Positions 41,537 to 50,784 of a DNA stretch of 60,620 bases are shown one piece after another. This stretch comes from Kiritimatiellia bacterium (GTDB lineage Bacteria; Verrucomicrobiota; Kiritimatiellia; RFP12; UBA1067), in assembly GCA_028686345.1 (NCBI GenBank), contig JAQUCE010000020.1:1-60620 (forward strand), written 5' to 3'. A model generated the notes under the pieces. The model was not told the origin of the DNA. It saw only the letters and a program-made list of their open reading frames with translations, and did no database searches. Both the position numbers and the translations under genes were made by a program. Position 1 is the first letter of the stretch. The number at the start of each line of letters is the position of its first letter.

Positions 41537-43888
41537 ATGAAATTAATTAAAAATTTTGTCAGTAAATTGCTGGGGGGGAAATCTTCCGCGCCGGCCGGCA
41601 CCTCGAAGAGCTCTGCCAAAACTCCCCGCACTAAGAGCGGAACGCATAAAAAAAGCAGCGAAAATGCGGCCAAGTCTGAGTCGAAACCAAACGCTCCCGC
41701 CGGGAAAAGCCGCCGTGGCAGCCAAAGTCGGCCAAAGAGTCCCAATAAGCAGGATCGTAGCCGTCGTCCGCGTCAGAACAGTGGTAATGCTCAGCCGCGG
41801 AGCCAGGAGGATGGTACGCATTCCAGCCGCTCACGGGATGAGAGCAACGGGAGTGCATCGCAAAGCCGTGCGGCAGGGGAGGGCCGGGAGGATCGCAACC
41901 GCCGTCGCGGCGATCGTGATCGTCAGGGCAGCTCTGAGCGCCCGCCCAGACGCAGGCGTGATCAGAGAAAACGTCCTGACTCGGAGCAGGTCAGCGGACA
42001 GGTGAGCGCGCGCACCGGCGGCGTGGCCCGCCCGCGATCACAGGAGGGCAAGGGCCCGCGCACGCGCAGCTCAGGGGGGACGCGGCCGGGCGGTGCTGTT
42101 TCGGTTGAGGAGAGTGCCAGGCTGCAGGCAACGCATGCCGACTGGGATAAAAAGAGTTTCTCCGTTGAACCAGCGGAGGGAAAAAAACGCTTTCAGGACT
42201 TTGATCTGCCCTCTGAGATCATGCACGCTGTCTCTGATCTTGGCTTTGAGTACTGCACCCCGATTCAGGCGCTGAGCCTTGAACATGCCCTGGCCGGCAA
42301 GAATGTGGCTGGCAAGGCGCAGACCGGGACTGGCAAGACCGCCGCGTTTCTGATCGCGATTTTAACCCGCTACCTGCGCTCCCCAGAGAAACAGATGGAG
42401 AAGGCCGGGGTACCGCGCGCGCTTGTGATAGCGCCTACCCGCGAGTTGGTGATCCAGATCTGCAAGGATGCCGCGGACCTTGGCAAGTATTGCGGATTGC
42501 GCACATTGGCGATTTATGGCGGTATGGATTACGACCGTCAGAAGAAGGAGCTGCTGGCAGCGCCGATTGATCTGCTGGTGGCAACACCCGGACGTCTGCT
42601 GGACTACTCGCGTCAGCGCGTAATCGATCTCTCACAGGTGGATACGCTGGTGATTGATGAGGCTGATCGGATGCTCGACATGGGGTTCATACCTGATGTG
42701 CGGGTGATTATGAACCGTCTGCCGAGCAAGGACAAGCGCGGCACCATGCTTTACAGTGCCACACTCTCCGAAGATGTGATGCGTCTGGCGTCCCAGTGGA
42801 TGGATAAACCAGTGCATATTGAGATTGAATCCGAGAATATGACCACCGACACGGTCAATCAGGTGGTTTACGTTGTGACTGCCAGCGAAAAATTCACTGT
42901 GCTGTATAACCTTCTGCAACAATATCCGGATACGCGGATTCTTGTGTTCTGTAACCGCAAGTCAACCACCGAGGGAATTGTTAGAAAGCTGCAGCGCTTG
43001 AATGTCTCATGTGACATGCTCAGCGGGGATGTCAATCAAAACAAGCGCCTGCGGGTGCTGGAGGATTTCCGTGACGGCAAGGTGCGGGTGGTGATCGCCA
43101 CCGATGTCGCTGGCCGGGGGATTCACGTTGACGATGTCGGCTTTGTGGTGAACTACGACTTCCCATACGAGGCGGAGGACTATGTGCACCGCATTGGCCG
43201 TACCGGCCGAGCGGGCCAGGAGGGCACAGCCATCTCTTTTGCGGATGAAGATGAATCTTTCATCATCCCCGAGATCGAGGCTTTTATCAAGCAGCCGCTG
43301 AAATGCACCATGCTGCTGGGGGATGATCCGCTGATGGCCGACATCCCGAAATTTGGCCGCGCGCGTCCACCCCGCGCTCAGCACCCGCGGCATGATCATA
43401 AAACCGCGGCCACGGAGGTTGCCAAAGCACCGGACACTATAAAAACGAGCGAAAAATCGGTTGCCGCCAGTTCAGAGGAGAACACAGCGCCTGCCACAAA
43501 CGCACCGGCTCACACGCCTGAGAGAGAGCGGCCGAGCGCGGTTGAGGCGCAGAGACCGGAGACTGAAAAGAGTTTTCCCGTAGAAAAAGCATTGGAATCA
43601 AAAAAAACACTGAAACCGGAAAAAGAACCGGAGCCCAAAAAGCCGTCTGAGACGGAAAAAGCGAGTGAGGACAACGCAAGAGATACGGTTAAAAAAGATT
43701 TTAGCCAAAGAAAGCCGCGCGGTCGGGGCGCGTCACGTCCAGCCCGAACTGCTGCACCCGCACGTGCTCCCGCCCCGCCGAGGCGTCTGCGTGACCCGAA
43801 CGTTGATGAGCGTAACAGAGGGACGATTCCTGAGAAGATTGTGACCAAGGGGCCCCGTTTCAGTGAAGAGTGGGTTCCCGGTCAGTAA
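41537..43888 (+). CDS. DEAD-box RNA helicase with long basic extensions
   Basis: A 783-residue ATP-dependent RNA helicase of the RhlE/RhlB type. Residues about 1-200 are a disordered Arg/Ser/Lys-rich arm (GRRRGDRDRQ-like runs). The core spans about 215-590: Q motif FEYCTPIQ, Walker A AQTGTGKT (about 260), PTRELV, TPGRLLD, DEAD (about 373-376), SAT (about 403), ATDVAGRGIHVDDV and HRIGRTGRAG. The C-terminal 190 residues are charged repeats (EKTLKPEKEPEPKKP-like) and an Arg/Pro/Ala tail. Both arms probably bind RNA. The core is typical, and the total is about twice the usual 400-450. TAGTAT at 41526-41531 could make a leaderless message; no Shine-Dalgarno is visible. The stop lies inside a repeat block. 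Confidence 0.92.
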   Translation: MKLIKNFVSKLLGGKSSAPAGTSKSSAKTPRTKSGTHKKSSENAAKSESKPNAPAGKSRRGSQSRPKSPNKQDRSRRPRQNSGNAQPRSQEDGTHSSRSRDESNGSASQSRAAGEGREDRNRRRGDRDRQGSSERPPRRRRDQRKRPDSEQVSGQVSARTGGVARPRSQEGKGPRTRSSGGTRPGGAVSVEESARLQATHADWDKKSFSVEPAEGKKRFQDFDLPSEIMHAVSDLGFEYCTPIQALSLEHALAGKNVAGKAQTGTGKTAAFLIAILTRYLRSPEKQMEKAGVPRALVIAPTRELVIQICKDAADLGKYCGLRTLAIYGGMDYDRQKKELLAAPIDLLVATPGRLLDYSRQRVIDLSQVDTLVIDEADRMLDMGFIPDVRVIMNRLPSKDKRGTMLYSATLSEDVMRLASQWMDKPVHIEIESENMTTDTVNQVVYVVTASEKFTVLYNLLQQYPDTRILVFCNRKSTTEGIVRKLQRLNVSCDMLSGDVNQNKRLRVLEDFRDGKVRVVIATDVAGRGIHVDDVGFVVNYDFPYEAEDYVHRIGRTGRAGQEGTAISFADEDESFIIPEIEAFIKQPLKCTMLLGDDPLMADIPKFGRARPPRAQHPRHDHKTAATEVAKAPDTIKTSEKSVAASSEENTAPATNAPAHTPERERPSAVEAQRPETEKSFPVEKALESKKTLKPEKEPEPKKPSETEKASEDNARDTVKKDFSQRKPRGRGASRPARTAAPARAPAPPRRLRDPNVDERNRGTIPEKIVTKGPRFSEEWVPGQ

Positions 43889-44065
43889 TAAACGCCCCGC
43901 GTTTGGGGAAACAAAGCCAACTTCTCAATAACCGGCCAGAAAGCAATGCGCGCGCAGGTGTGAACAATAAACAAGGGCTGCGTAAGGCTTGTTGTCCAGC
44001 CTTCAGGCTGCTCCAGGGTGGGTTATTGAGAAGTGACTCTAAAGGTGATAATGGAGTAGTGCAAT
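43882..44065 (+). repeat. Modular intergenic repeat, copy 4, with 14-bp inverted ends
   Basis: Begins around the helicase stop (cagTAAtaaacgccccgcg), then a perfect inverted pair ACTTCTCAATAACC (43920-43933) and GGTTATTGAGAAGT (44021-44034) enclosing 87 bp that include gtgaacaataaac and ggcttgttgtccagcc. After it comes gtgataatggagtagtgcaa. The inverted ends make a MITE-like structure. The rest of the gap to 44215 shows only a possible promoter (TTGCTT 44132, TATGAT 44154). Confidence 0.75.
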
Positions 44066-44215
44066 CATCTTTAATCTGTGCTGTTGGTTCGGTTTCGACC
44101 ATAATTAGAATTGCTGGATAGAGCTCCTGCATTGCTTGTGCTTTAGTTTGCAGTATGATAATATATTGATTCTTTAGAGATTTTGAAGATATCAGTGTTT
44201 GCACAGGATTGTATT

Positions 44216-44665
44216 ATGACTTTTAAAGATGCTCTCTCTCCCGAGAGGATTGTTTTCTTAGACAGTGGCTCACGGGCAGATGCTATCAGCGACTTGGTAC
44301 CGTTGCTGTCAAATTTGCCGGGAATGCCCGATGCTGACAAAATGATGGTGGCTTTTCTGCAGCGTGAAGAGATGATGAGCACTGGCATTGGCATGGGTAT
44401 TGGTGTGCCGCATATTAGAATGCTTGAGATCTCAGATCTGGTAATGGCTGTCGGCATTCATAGAACCGGCATCTATGATTATCCAGCGCTTGATAATTTG
44501 CCGGTCAAAATTGTGGCCATGATCGCCGCAGGGGTGTCGCAACATGGGGAGTACATAAAAATGTTGTCAAATATTGTTATGGTGCTGAAGAGTGCTGAAA
44601 CCCGGGAGCTGATTTTGGCGACCAGTTCGGTGGAGGAGATTTACCACATACTCTGTGAAGGGTAA
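44216..44665 (+). CDS. PTS EIIA-like (fructose/PtsN type) protein
   Basis: A 149-residue single-domain protein of the fructose/mannitol EIIA family. The phosphorylatable histidine is His66 in GIGMGIGVPHIRM, the normal family site. ATG 44216 follows agga; an upstream TTG frame is rejected. No EIIB or EIIC lies nearby, so a regulatory role as in PtsN is more likely than transport. Its end overlaps or abuts the DUF1549 gene (ATG 44670), giving tight coupling that is unusual for either family. Confidence 0.85.
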   Translation: MTFKDALSPERIVFLDSGSRADAISDLVPLLSNLPGMPDADKMMVAFLQREEMMSTGIGMGIGVPHIRMLEISDLVMAVGIHRTGIYDYPALDNLPVKIVAMIAAGVSQHGEYIKMLSNIVMVLKSAETRELILATSSVEEIYHILCEG

Positions 44666-44669
44666 AAAG

Positions 44670-46286
44670 ATGTTAATGACAAGGGGAATGCGAAAGTTTT
44701 TCGGTTTAACAGTGCTCATCTCCTGGCAGGTTCACGCTCAGCAGGAGGGTGGGGAGACCTTTTTCTCAAACCGCCCACCCCTGCCTGAGACCAAGATTGA
44801 CCAACTGGTACTCAGCAAGCTGAAGCGTGGCGGCTTTCAACTGCAGTTCTGTACAGATCAGGTCTTTCTGCGCCGCGCCTATCTGGACATCACCGGCACA
44901 CTCCCAACTGCTGACGAAGCCCGGCGGTTTTTAGAGGATAAATCTTTTAATAAGCGGATCAAGCTGATCGATACCCTGCTTGCAACCGATGCGTACGCCG
45001 ATTACTGGACCATGAAGTGGTGTGACGTGTTGCGGGTTAAGGCGGAGTTCCCGGTTAATCTCTGGCCTAATGCAGCCCAGGCCTATTACTACTGGGTGCG
45101 CACATCTATCCGGGATAACAAGCGTTACGACCACTTTGTGCGTGAGATGCTGCTAGCCAACGGCAGCAACTTTCGGGTGGGAGCAGTCAATTTTTACCGT
45201 GCCATACAGCAACGCTCGCCTGAGGGCATCGCCGCAACAGTGGCGCTGACATTCATGGGTGCCCGCACTGACCTATGGGAACCAACGCAGCTCCAAAATA
45301 TGGCGGTTTTTTTCTCAGAGATCAGCTATAAGCCGACCTCTGAGTGGAAGGAGGAGGTGGTCTTCTGGGATCCCAACCAGATTTTTCACTCTATCACCAA
45401 TCCCGCGTTGCAGACCGCTGAGTATAAAAAGCGTGGTAAGGCGCTCTTGCCTGATGGACGCAGTGTGAAGCTTCCGAACGGCGTGGATCCGCGCGCTGTT
45501 TTCGCAGATTGGCTGATCAACGAGAAAAACCCCTGGTTTGCGACTCTCTACGTGAACCGGGCCTGGGGCTGGCTGCTGGGGCGTGGGATCATTCACGAGG
45601 TGGATGATATCAGGCGTGATAATAAGCCGGGCAATATGGAGCTGTTGAAATACCTGAGCGCGGATTTTATTCGGAGCGGCTATGACATGAAACATACTCT
45701 GCGCTCAATCCTAATCTCCCAGAGTTACCACCTCTCATCAATTTATGAGGGCGCGCAGGAGCAGGAGTTAATCCCGCTCTTTGCCTGTTATCAGGTGCGC
45801 CGGATGGACGCGGAGGTGCTGATTGACGCGATTAACAAGGTGACCGGCTCAACTGAGCTTTACACCAGTGCCATCCCCGAGCCCTTCACCTTTGTGCCCG
45901 CTAATCAGCCCGCGGTTGCCTTGCCGGATGGCTCTATCAGCAGTTCGTTTCTGGAGCTGTTCGGGAAGCCGGCGCGGGCCACAGGCATGGATAACGAGCG
46001 CGTCAACCGCTATAGCGACACTCAGAAGCTGCATCTGCTGAACTCCTCGCATATCAGGGATAAGATCGAAAAGGGCTCCAATCTCACTCCCATTTTTGGC
46101 AGTAAGATGAAACAGCCACAGATGATTGATGAGCTGTATCTGACTGTTCTTGCTCGTTACCCCACCAAAGACGAGGTTGCATCCATCAACCGCTATGTGA
46201 CAGAGAGCAAGCTCAGCCTGCGCGATGTCGGGATAGATGTGGCCTGGGCGTTGATCAACAGTGATGAGTTTGTGCATCGGCACTAG
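44670..46286 (+). CDS. Exported DUF1549/DUF1553-domain protein
   Basis: A 538-residue protein, starting at ATG 44670 behind gaaggg, five bases after the EIIA stop. A signal-like stretch (MRKFFGLTVLISWQVHAQQ) is followed by DUF1549 (IDQLVLSKLKRGG, FLRRAYLDITGTLPTADE, KWCDVLRVKAE) and DUF1553 (FADWLINEKNPWFATLYVNR, AWGWLLGRGIIHEVDD, SILISQSYHLSS, LTVLARYPTKDEV). This pair is typical of Planctomycetes and Verrucomicrobia, where it is nearly always encoded next to DUF1501 proteins, as here. The common N-terminal cytochrome-like CxxCH domain is absent, so this is a short form. Function is not known. Confidence 0.85.
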   Translation: MLMTRGMRKFFGLTVLISWQVHAQQEGGETFFSNRPPLPETKIDQLVLSKLKRGGFQLQFCTDQVFLRRAYLDITGTLPTADEARRFLEDKSFNKRIKLIDTLLATDAYADYWTMKWCDVLRVKAEFPVNLWPNAAQAYYYWVRTSIRDNKRYDHFVREMLLANGSNFRVGAVNFYRAIQQRSPEGIAATVALTFMGARTDLWEPTQLQNMAVFFSEISYKPTSEWKEEVVFWDPNQIFHSITNPALQTAEYKKRGKALLPDGRSVKLPNGVDPRAVFADWLINEKNPWFATLYVNRAWGWLLGRGIIHEVDDIRRDNKPGNMELLKYLSADFIRSGYDMKHTLRSILISQSYHLSSIYEGAQEQELIPLFACYQVRRMDAEVLIDAINKVTGSTELYTSAIPEPFTFVPANQPAVALPDGSISSSFLELFGKPARATGMDNERVNRYSDTQKLHLLNSSHIRDKIEKGSNLTPIFGSKMKQPQMIDELYLTVLARYPTKDEVASINRYVTESKLSLRDVGIDVAWALINSDEFVHRH

Positions 46287-46299
46287 GCGCGTTTAACCT

Positions 46300-46420
46300 T
46301 TGAGCGTTTGGGGAAATAAAGGTAACGCCTCAATGGCGCGTTATTGAGACGTTGCTGTAACAGTGATAGTGGAGCAGTGCAAGCATCTTGCTTGCAGAAA
46401 ACATTTTCATTCAAGCTGAT
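46300..46420 (+). repeat. Modular intergenic repeat, copy 5 (collapsed)
   Basis: gcgtttggggaaataaaggt and AACGCCTCAAT...ATTGAGACGTT show the block b and d edges with almost nothing between, then gctgtaacagtgatagtgga, cagtgcaagcatcttgcttg and ttttcattcaagct as at 34689-34749. It appears to be the same element after loss of its centre. Confidence 0.7.
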
Positions 46421-46443
46421 CGACGATTTTTTAAGGAGAAGAT

Positions 46444-47784
46444 ATGCAGCGAAAAAAATATAACGCCTATGGCATCACCCGCCGAGAGATGCTCGCAAGC
46501 GGCGCGCTCGCCGCAGCCGGTGTGGTGCTTGGTGGCTCGCCCTTGAGCGCAAGCGCGCAGGCACTTAAAAAAGCGGCCAAAGCCAAATCCGTGATTCAGG
46601 TTTTTTTATGGGGCGGAATGTCGCATACCGATACCTGGGATCCAAAGGAGAAGGCCGGCTATGACTACACTGGTCAGTTCGACAAGGTGATTGCCACCAA
46701 TGTCAGTGGAATTAAGGTCAGCTCTCTTTTCCCCAAACTGGCGCAGCAGGCTGACAAGTATTCGTTGATCCGCAGCATGACCCACCGCAACAACGGCCAT
46801 GAGACCGCGGCTTACCTGATGCAGACCGGCCACCAGCCAGGTGAACGTCTGGCCTATCCCTGCGTGGGCGCGGTTTTCTCCTTGATGAAGGGGTATGACG
46901 CCGGCTACAAGGGGCTGATTCCGCCCTACGTTGTTTTAACACGTCCGCAGGGGCGCTTTTCAGAATCCGGCTTCCTGGGCAACAAGTACAAGCCGTTTGC
47001 AACTGGCGGTGATCCGAATGCCGAGCGTTTCGAGGTGGAGGGAGTTGTCGCGCGGGGCATCTCGGATGGGCGGCAGTCCGGACGGCGCAAGCTGCTCGGC
47101 GATCTGAATTCGCTGGCGACGGCGATGCCAGGCAACAGCGCGGTTCTGAACTCCAAAGCCGCGGAGGAGAGCGCGTATGAGTTGATCCTTGGCCAAGGCA
47201 AGGACGTTTTTGATCTCTCGCTGGAGAGCCGGGAGCTGCGCAAAGAGTATGGGTTGCACACCTTTGGTCAGGAGTGCCTGGTGGCGCGCCGCCTGGTGGA
47301 GGCCGGTGTTCCGTACATCACGATCAACTACCCTGGCGGCTGGGACACGCATGCCAACCACTTTGACACCATGAACAAGCAGTGTCCGCAACTGGATCAG
47401 GGTTTGGCCCGGCTGTTGCAGGACCTGGAGCAGCGCGGTCTGCTGGAGAGCACGCTTGTCTGGTGCTGCGGGGAGTTCGGGCGTTCGCCCAAAGTTGATT
47501 GGCAACCGCCCTGGAATGGCGGGCGCAACCACTATGGCAACTGCTTCTCAGTGCTGGTCGCTGGCGGCGGCTTTAAGGGGGGCGCGGTTGTTGGTGAGTC
47601 AACCGAACGGGGCGAGGAGGTTGCCCGGCGCCCGGTTTATCCAGTGGATCTGCTGGGCTCGATCTACACCTTGGCCGGCATTGACATGTACGCCAAGCTG
47701 CCCCATCCCATGGGGCTGGAGGCGCAAGTTCTGCCGCAAGGGGATGAGGTTAAATCCAGCGGGCTGCTGGAGGAGATTATGTGA
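46444..47784 (+). CDS. Tat-exported DUF1501 protein
   Basis: A 446-residue protein of the DUF1501 family, which has a sulfatase/alkaline-phosphatase-like fold. The N-terminus has a twin-arginine motif TRREMLASGALAAAG. Landmarks: SVIQVFLWGGMSHTDTWDPK, MTHRNNGHETAAYLMQTGH, YITINYPGGWDTHANHFD, VWCCGEFGRSPKVDW, GGRNHYGNCFSVLVAGGGFK and PVYPVDLLGSIYTLAGID. A strong AAGGAGA precedes the ATG. It forms a set with the DUF1549 gene before and the PPC protein after it. The substrate is unknown. Confidence 0.9.
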   Translation: MQRKKYNAYGITRREMLASGALAAAGVVLGGSPLSASAQALKKAAKAKSVIQVFLWGGMSHTDTWDPKEKAGYDYTGQFDKVIATNVSGIKVSSLFPKLAQQADKYSLIRSMTHRNNGHETAAYLMQTGHQPGERLAYPCVGAVFSLMKGYDAGYKGLIPPYVVLTRPQGRFSESGFLGNKYKPFATGGDPNAERFEVEGVVARGISDGRQSGRRKLLGDLNSLATAMPGNSAVLNSKAAEESAYELILGQGKDVFDLSLESRELRKEYGLHTFGQECLVARRLVEAGVPYITINYPGGWDTHANHFDTMNKQCPQLDQGLARLLQDLEQRGLLESTLVWCCGEFGRSPKVDWQPPWNGGRNHYGNCFSVLVAGGGFKGGAVVGESTERGEEVARRPVYPVDLLGSIYTLAGIDMYAKLPHPMGLEAQVLPQGDEVKSSGLLEEIM

Positions 47785-47863
47785 AGGGGGTGAGGGGTTA
47801 GGGGTTAGGGGTTATCGGCAAGCAATGCCACCAGGTCACCGGGTCACCAGGTCAAAAAACAGC
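47785..47863. repeat. Short direct repeats after the DUF1501 gene
   Basis: ggggttagg units (47788-47814) are followed by a caccaggtcaccgggtcacc stretch and caggtcaaaaaacagcg, which matches 12553-12590. Non-coding. Confidence 0.6.
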
Positions 47864-47922
47864 GTGATTGCGCGAAAAAATTGACAAATTTCCCGGCAAT
47901 TTTTACGACAAAGAGAAAAAAA

Positions 47923-50784
47923 ATGAAAAACATTATAACACTCTTGATAATGTTGCTCTGCGCCGGAGGTGCTGCGGCCGCAAATGATCCTTATATTGGA
48001 TTTGTCTATCCAGCAGGCGGCCAGCGTGGTAGCACGTTTAGAGTGACTTTCGGCGGACAGTTCATCCATGGTGTCACGCAGGTGGTGGTCTCTGGCGAGG
48101 GTGTCGCGGCTCAGATAATCGAATATAACAAGAAGATCAGCCCGCAGACCCAGCGCATCTTGGTAGAGCAGCGCGACGAACTCAAATATGTTCCGGAGAA
48201 CCAGCGCAGCCCCGAGGAGAGCGTAATGCTGGCTCGGCTTAACCACATGATCGGCGTGTATGTGCAGCAGCCCGCCTGTGATTCGATTGCCAATATTCTG
48301 ATCGCAGAGGTGAAAATTGCCGCTGACGCGCTACCGGGTGAGCGCGAGATACGTCTGCTGGCTGCCACAGGATTAACCAACCCCATGGCTTTTTTTGTTG
48401 GCCAGTTGCCCGAGTTTACCGGGGTGCCGCTGCCGACCAGCGCCAAAGCAATTCTGGGCAAGGAGGGCGAGAGCCTGCGAAAATCGCGCGGCGCAACAGC
48501 ACCCATGGCGGCAGTGATGAAGGGCAAAGACGGCACAATGCCCGGAGGCCAGGGCATGGAGCTTTTAGAGGGTGAGATGGACGGCATGGAGATGGGGGAG
48601 TCAGGCGAGCTGAGCGAGGTGGATGATGCGATTGCGCGGATCAAGACACCCTGTGTTGTAAACGGACAGATTGGCGCCGGGACAGTGGACCGCTATCTGG
48701 TGGCATGCCGCGCCGGGCAGGAGCTGATCGTTGAGGTCAAAGCGCGGGCCCTGGTGCCCTATTTGGCGGATGCGGTGCCAGGGTGGTTTCAACCGGTGGT
48801 CAAGTTGTGCGACAGCAGCGGTGCCGCGGTCGCGTATAATGACGACTATCTTTTTAAGCCTGATCCTGTGCTCATGTACCAAATCAAGCGCGACGGGGAT
48901 TATCTGCTCTCGATTTACGATGCGATTTACCGCGGACGGGAGGACTTTGTCTATCGGATGAGCGTTGGGACTCTGCCCTTTGTCACGAGCTGGTTTCCGC
49001 TTGGCTGCCAGTTAGGAGAGTCCACCGCGATTACGGTCAAAGGGGTTAACCTGACCCAGGATCAGGTGCTCCCTGAGAGTGGTTTTAAAGCGCCGCAGCT
49101 CACCCTGCTCTCAGCAACGGGAGCTGGCAAAATACTCTCAAACACCTTTCCTTTCGCGTTGGACGCAATCCCTGATCTCAATGAAAAAGAGCCGAACAAC
49201 TCCACCGGCACCGCGCATAAACTGCGGCTGCCGGTCATTGTGAACGGCTGTATCAACAGGCCGGATGACAAAGATTTTTTCCAGTTTGAGGGCAAAGCCG
49301 GGGAGCAGGTGGTGGCCGAGGTTATGGCTCGCCGGCTGGATTCGCCGCTCGACTCTGAGATCATGCTCTTCTCGCCCTCCGGCATCTGCGTCGGATACAA
49401 CGATGATGTTGATGATCCTGGTTCCGGGCTGAACACCCACCATGCGGATTCATGGCTCACCCTGACGCTCCCGGAGGATGGCACGTATACCTGCGTTATC
49501 AGCGATGTGCAGCACAAAGGCGGGAGCGCCTATGCCTACCGTCTGCGGCTGAGCGCGCCGCGTCCGGATTTTGATCTTCGACTGGTGCCCTCGCATGTGG
49601 CGATGAACAGTAATGGCGGCAGCGGCACACTGACCGCGCACCTAATCCGGCGGGATGGGTTCACGGGGCCGGTCACACTGCGTCTTAAAGAGCCCAAGGG
49701 TTTTGAGTTGCAGGCCAAGCCGTTTGACGACACCCAGAGCGTGATACAGGTCAGGATTAAGACAACTTTACCTGGCTTACAAAAGCCTGTCAAGCTGGTG
49801 ATTGAGGGTGAATCTAAGATCAACGGCGAGGTCGTGAGGCGTGAGGCCGTGGCAGCAGAGGATCGAATGCAGGCCTTCCTGTGGCGTCATCTGGTGCCCG
49901 CGCAGGAGCTGCTGGCCTGGGTCCGAGGCAAAGCACCCGAAAAAGCTGTCGTAGGCCAGAAAAAGGCGGCGCAGAGTCAGGCTAAAACTCAGGCCAAGGA
50001 GCGCAAGCTTCCGCCCGGATTGGTCGCGCACTACAGCTTTGATGCAACCGTGGATGGGTGGACTCCCTGCAGCGTGGATACAAACAACAATGCGAAGGTT
50101 ACAAAAACCGGGTGGACCCAGGGGTGGAATAAAGCCGGCTATGCGCTGAATGGCAACAACTCGCGGATTGACATCAAAGATGGGCGCCATTTGAACCTGA
50201 GCCGCTTCTCAATTTCGATCCATATCAAAGGGTATAAGATCAAAGATGAGAATCGCATCCTCTTTGACAAGGGGGGCTACACCGGCTATATTCTAAGTAT
50301 CCTGGGGAGCGAAGATGAGCATGGCCGCAACAAGGGGCGGCTTTGCTTCGAGATTCAGGGAAAACGCTGCTTGAGTGAGCAGCCGGTTACAGACAACGCC
50401 TGGTACAACGTGGTTCTGACAGTGGATGAAAAATTCGCCAAAATGTATATTGACGGTAAATTGCAGCGAGAGAGTGCTATTGTCAAAAAAGCCTTCACCC
50501 CGGTTGCCGATGACTTGGTTATTGGGGCACGCGAAGACAAGTCATTCCAGAAGAAAAACCGCAAAAAAAGAGCCAGCTTTGAAGGAGCGGTGGATGAGCT
50601 GATGATCTTTAATCGCGCTCTGACGCAGCAGGAGGTGGATGACGCTTTTTACTGCTCCATTCCGCATTACAATCAAAAACAGGTGCAGGGGCGCATGAAT
50701 GATCTTGATGATCTGCTGGAGCGCAGGCTGATCTCCAAAGAGTTTCACGCCCGCAAGTTAAAAGAGTTGAGCCTGGAAGGCTAA
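47923..50784 (+). CDS. Exported PPC/LamG protein with SHOCT-like tail
   Basis: A 953-residue secreted protein. ATG 47923 starts the signal peptide MKNIITLLIMLLCAGGAAAA; the longer frame is rejected. An Ig-like start (FVYPAGGQRGSTFRVTFGG), usual in Planctomycetes, is followed by two bacterial pre-peptidase C-terminal (PPC) regions: VNGQIGAGTVDRYLVACRAG (about residue 245) and EPNNSTGTAHKLRLPVIVNG, with DFFQFEGKAGEQV (about 425). A LamG domain spans about 710-900 (GLVAHYSFDA, WYNVVLTVDEK, GAVDELMIFNRALTQQEV). The last 30 residues (MNDLDDLLERRLISKEFHAR) read like a SHOCT helix pair. With the two genes before it, this makes a typical PVC surface cluster; the role is unknown. Confidence 0.85.
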   Translation: MKNIITLLIMLLCAGGAAAANDPYIGFVYPAGGQRGSTFRVTFGGQFIHGVTQVVVSGEGVAAQIIEYNKKISPQTQRILVEQRDELKYVPENQRSPEESVMLARLNHMIGVYVQQPACDSIANILIAEVKIAADALPGEREIRLLAATGLTNPMAFFVGQLPEFTGVPLPTSAKAILGKEGESLRKSRGATAPMAAVMKGKDGTMPGGQGMELLEGEMDGMEMGESGELSEVDDAIARIKTPCVVNGQIGAGTVDRYLVACRAGQELIVEVKARALVPYLADAVPGWFQPVVKLCDSSGAAVAYNDDYLFKPDPVLMYQIKRDGDYLLSIYDAIYRGREDFVYRMSVGTLPFVTSWFPLGCQLGESTAITVKGVNLTQDQVLPESGFKAPQLTLLSATGAGKILSNTFPFALDAIPDLNEKEPNNSTGTAHKLRLPVIVNGCINRPDDKDFFQFEGKAGEQVVAEVMARRLDSPLDSEIMLFSPSGICVGYNDDVDDPGSGLNTHHADSWLTLTLPEDGTYTCVISDVQHKGGSAYAYRLRLSAPRPDFDLRLVPSHVAMNSNGGSGTLTAHLIRRDGFTGPVTLRLKEPKGFELQAKPFDDTQSVIQVRIKTTLPGLQKPVKLVIEGESKINGEVVRREAVAAEDRMQAFLWRHLVPAQELLAWVRGKAPEKAVVGQKKAAQSQAKTQAKERKLPPGLVAHYSFDATVDGWTPCSVDTNNNAKVTKTGWTQGWNKAGYALNGNNSRIDIKDGRHLNLSRFSISIHIKGYKIKDENRILFDKGGYTGYILSILGSEDEHGRNKGRLCFEIQGKRCLSEQPVTDNAWYNVVLTVDEKFAKMYIDGKLQRESAIVKKAFTPVADDLVIGAREDKSFQKKNRKKRASFEGAVDELMIFNRALTQQEVDDAFYCSIPHYNQKQVQGRMNDLDDLLERRLISKEFHARKLKELSLEG

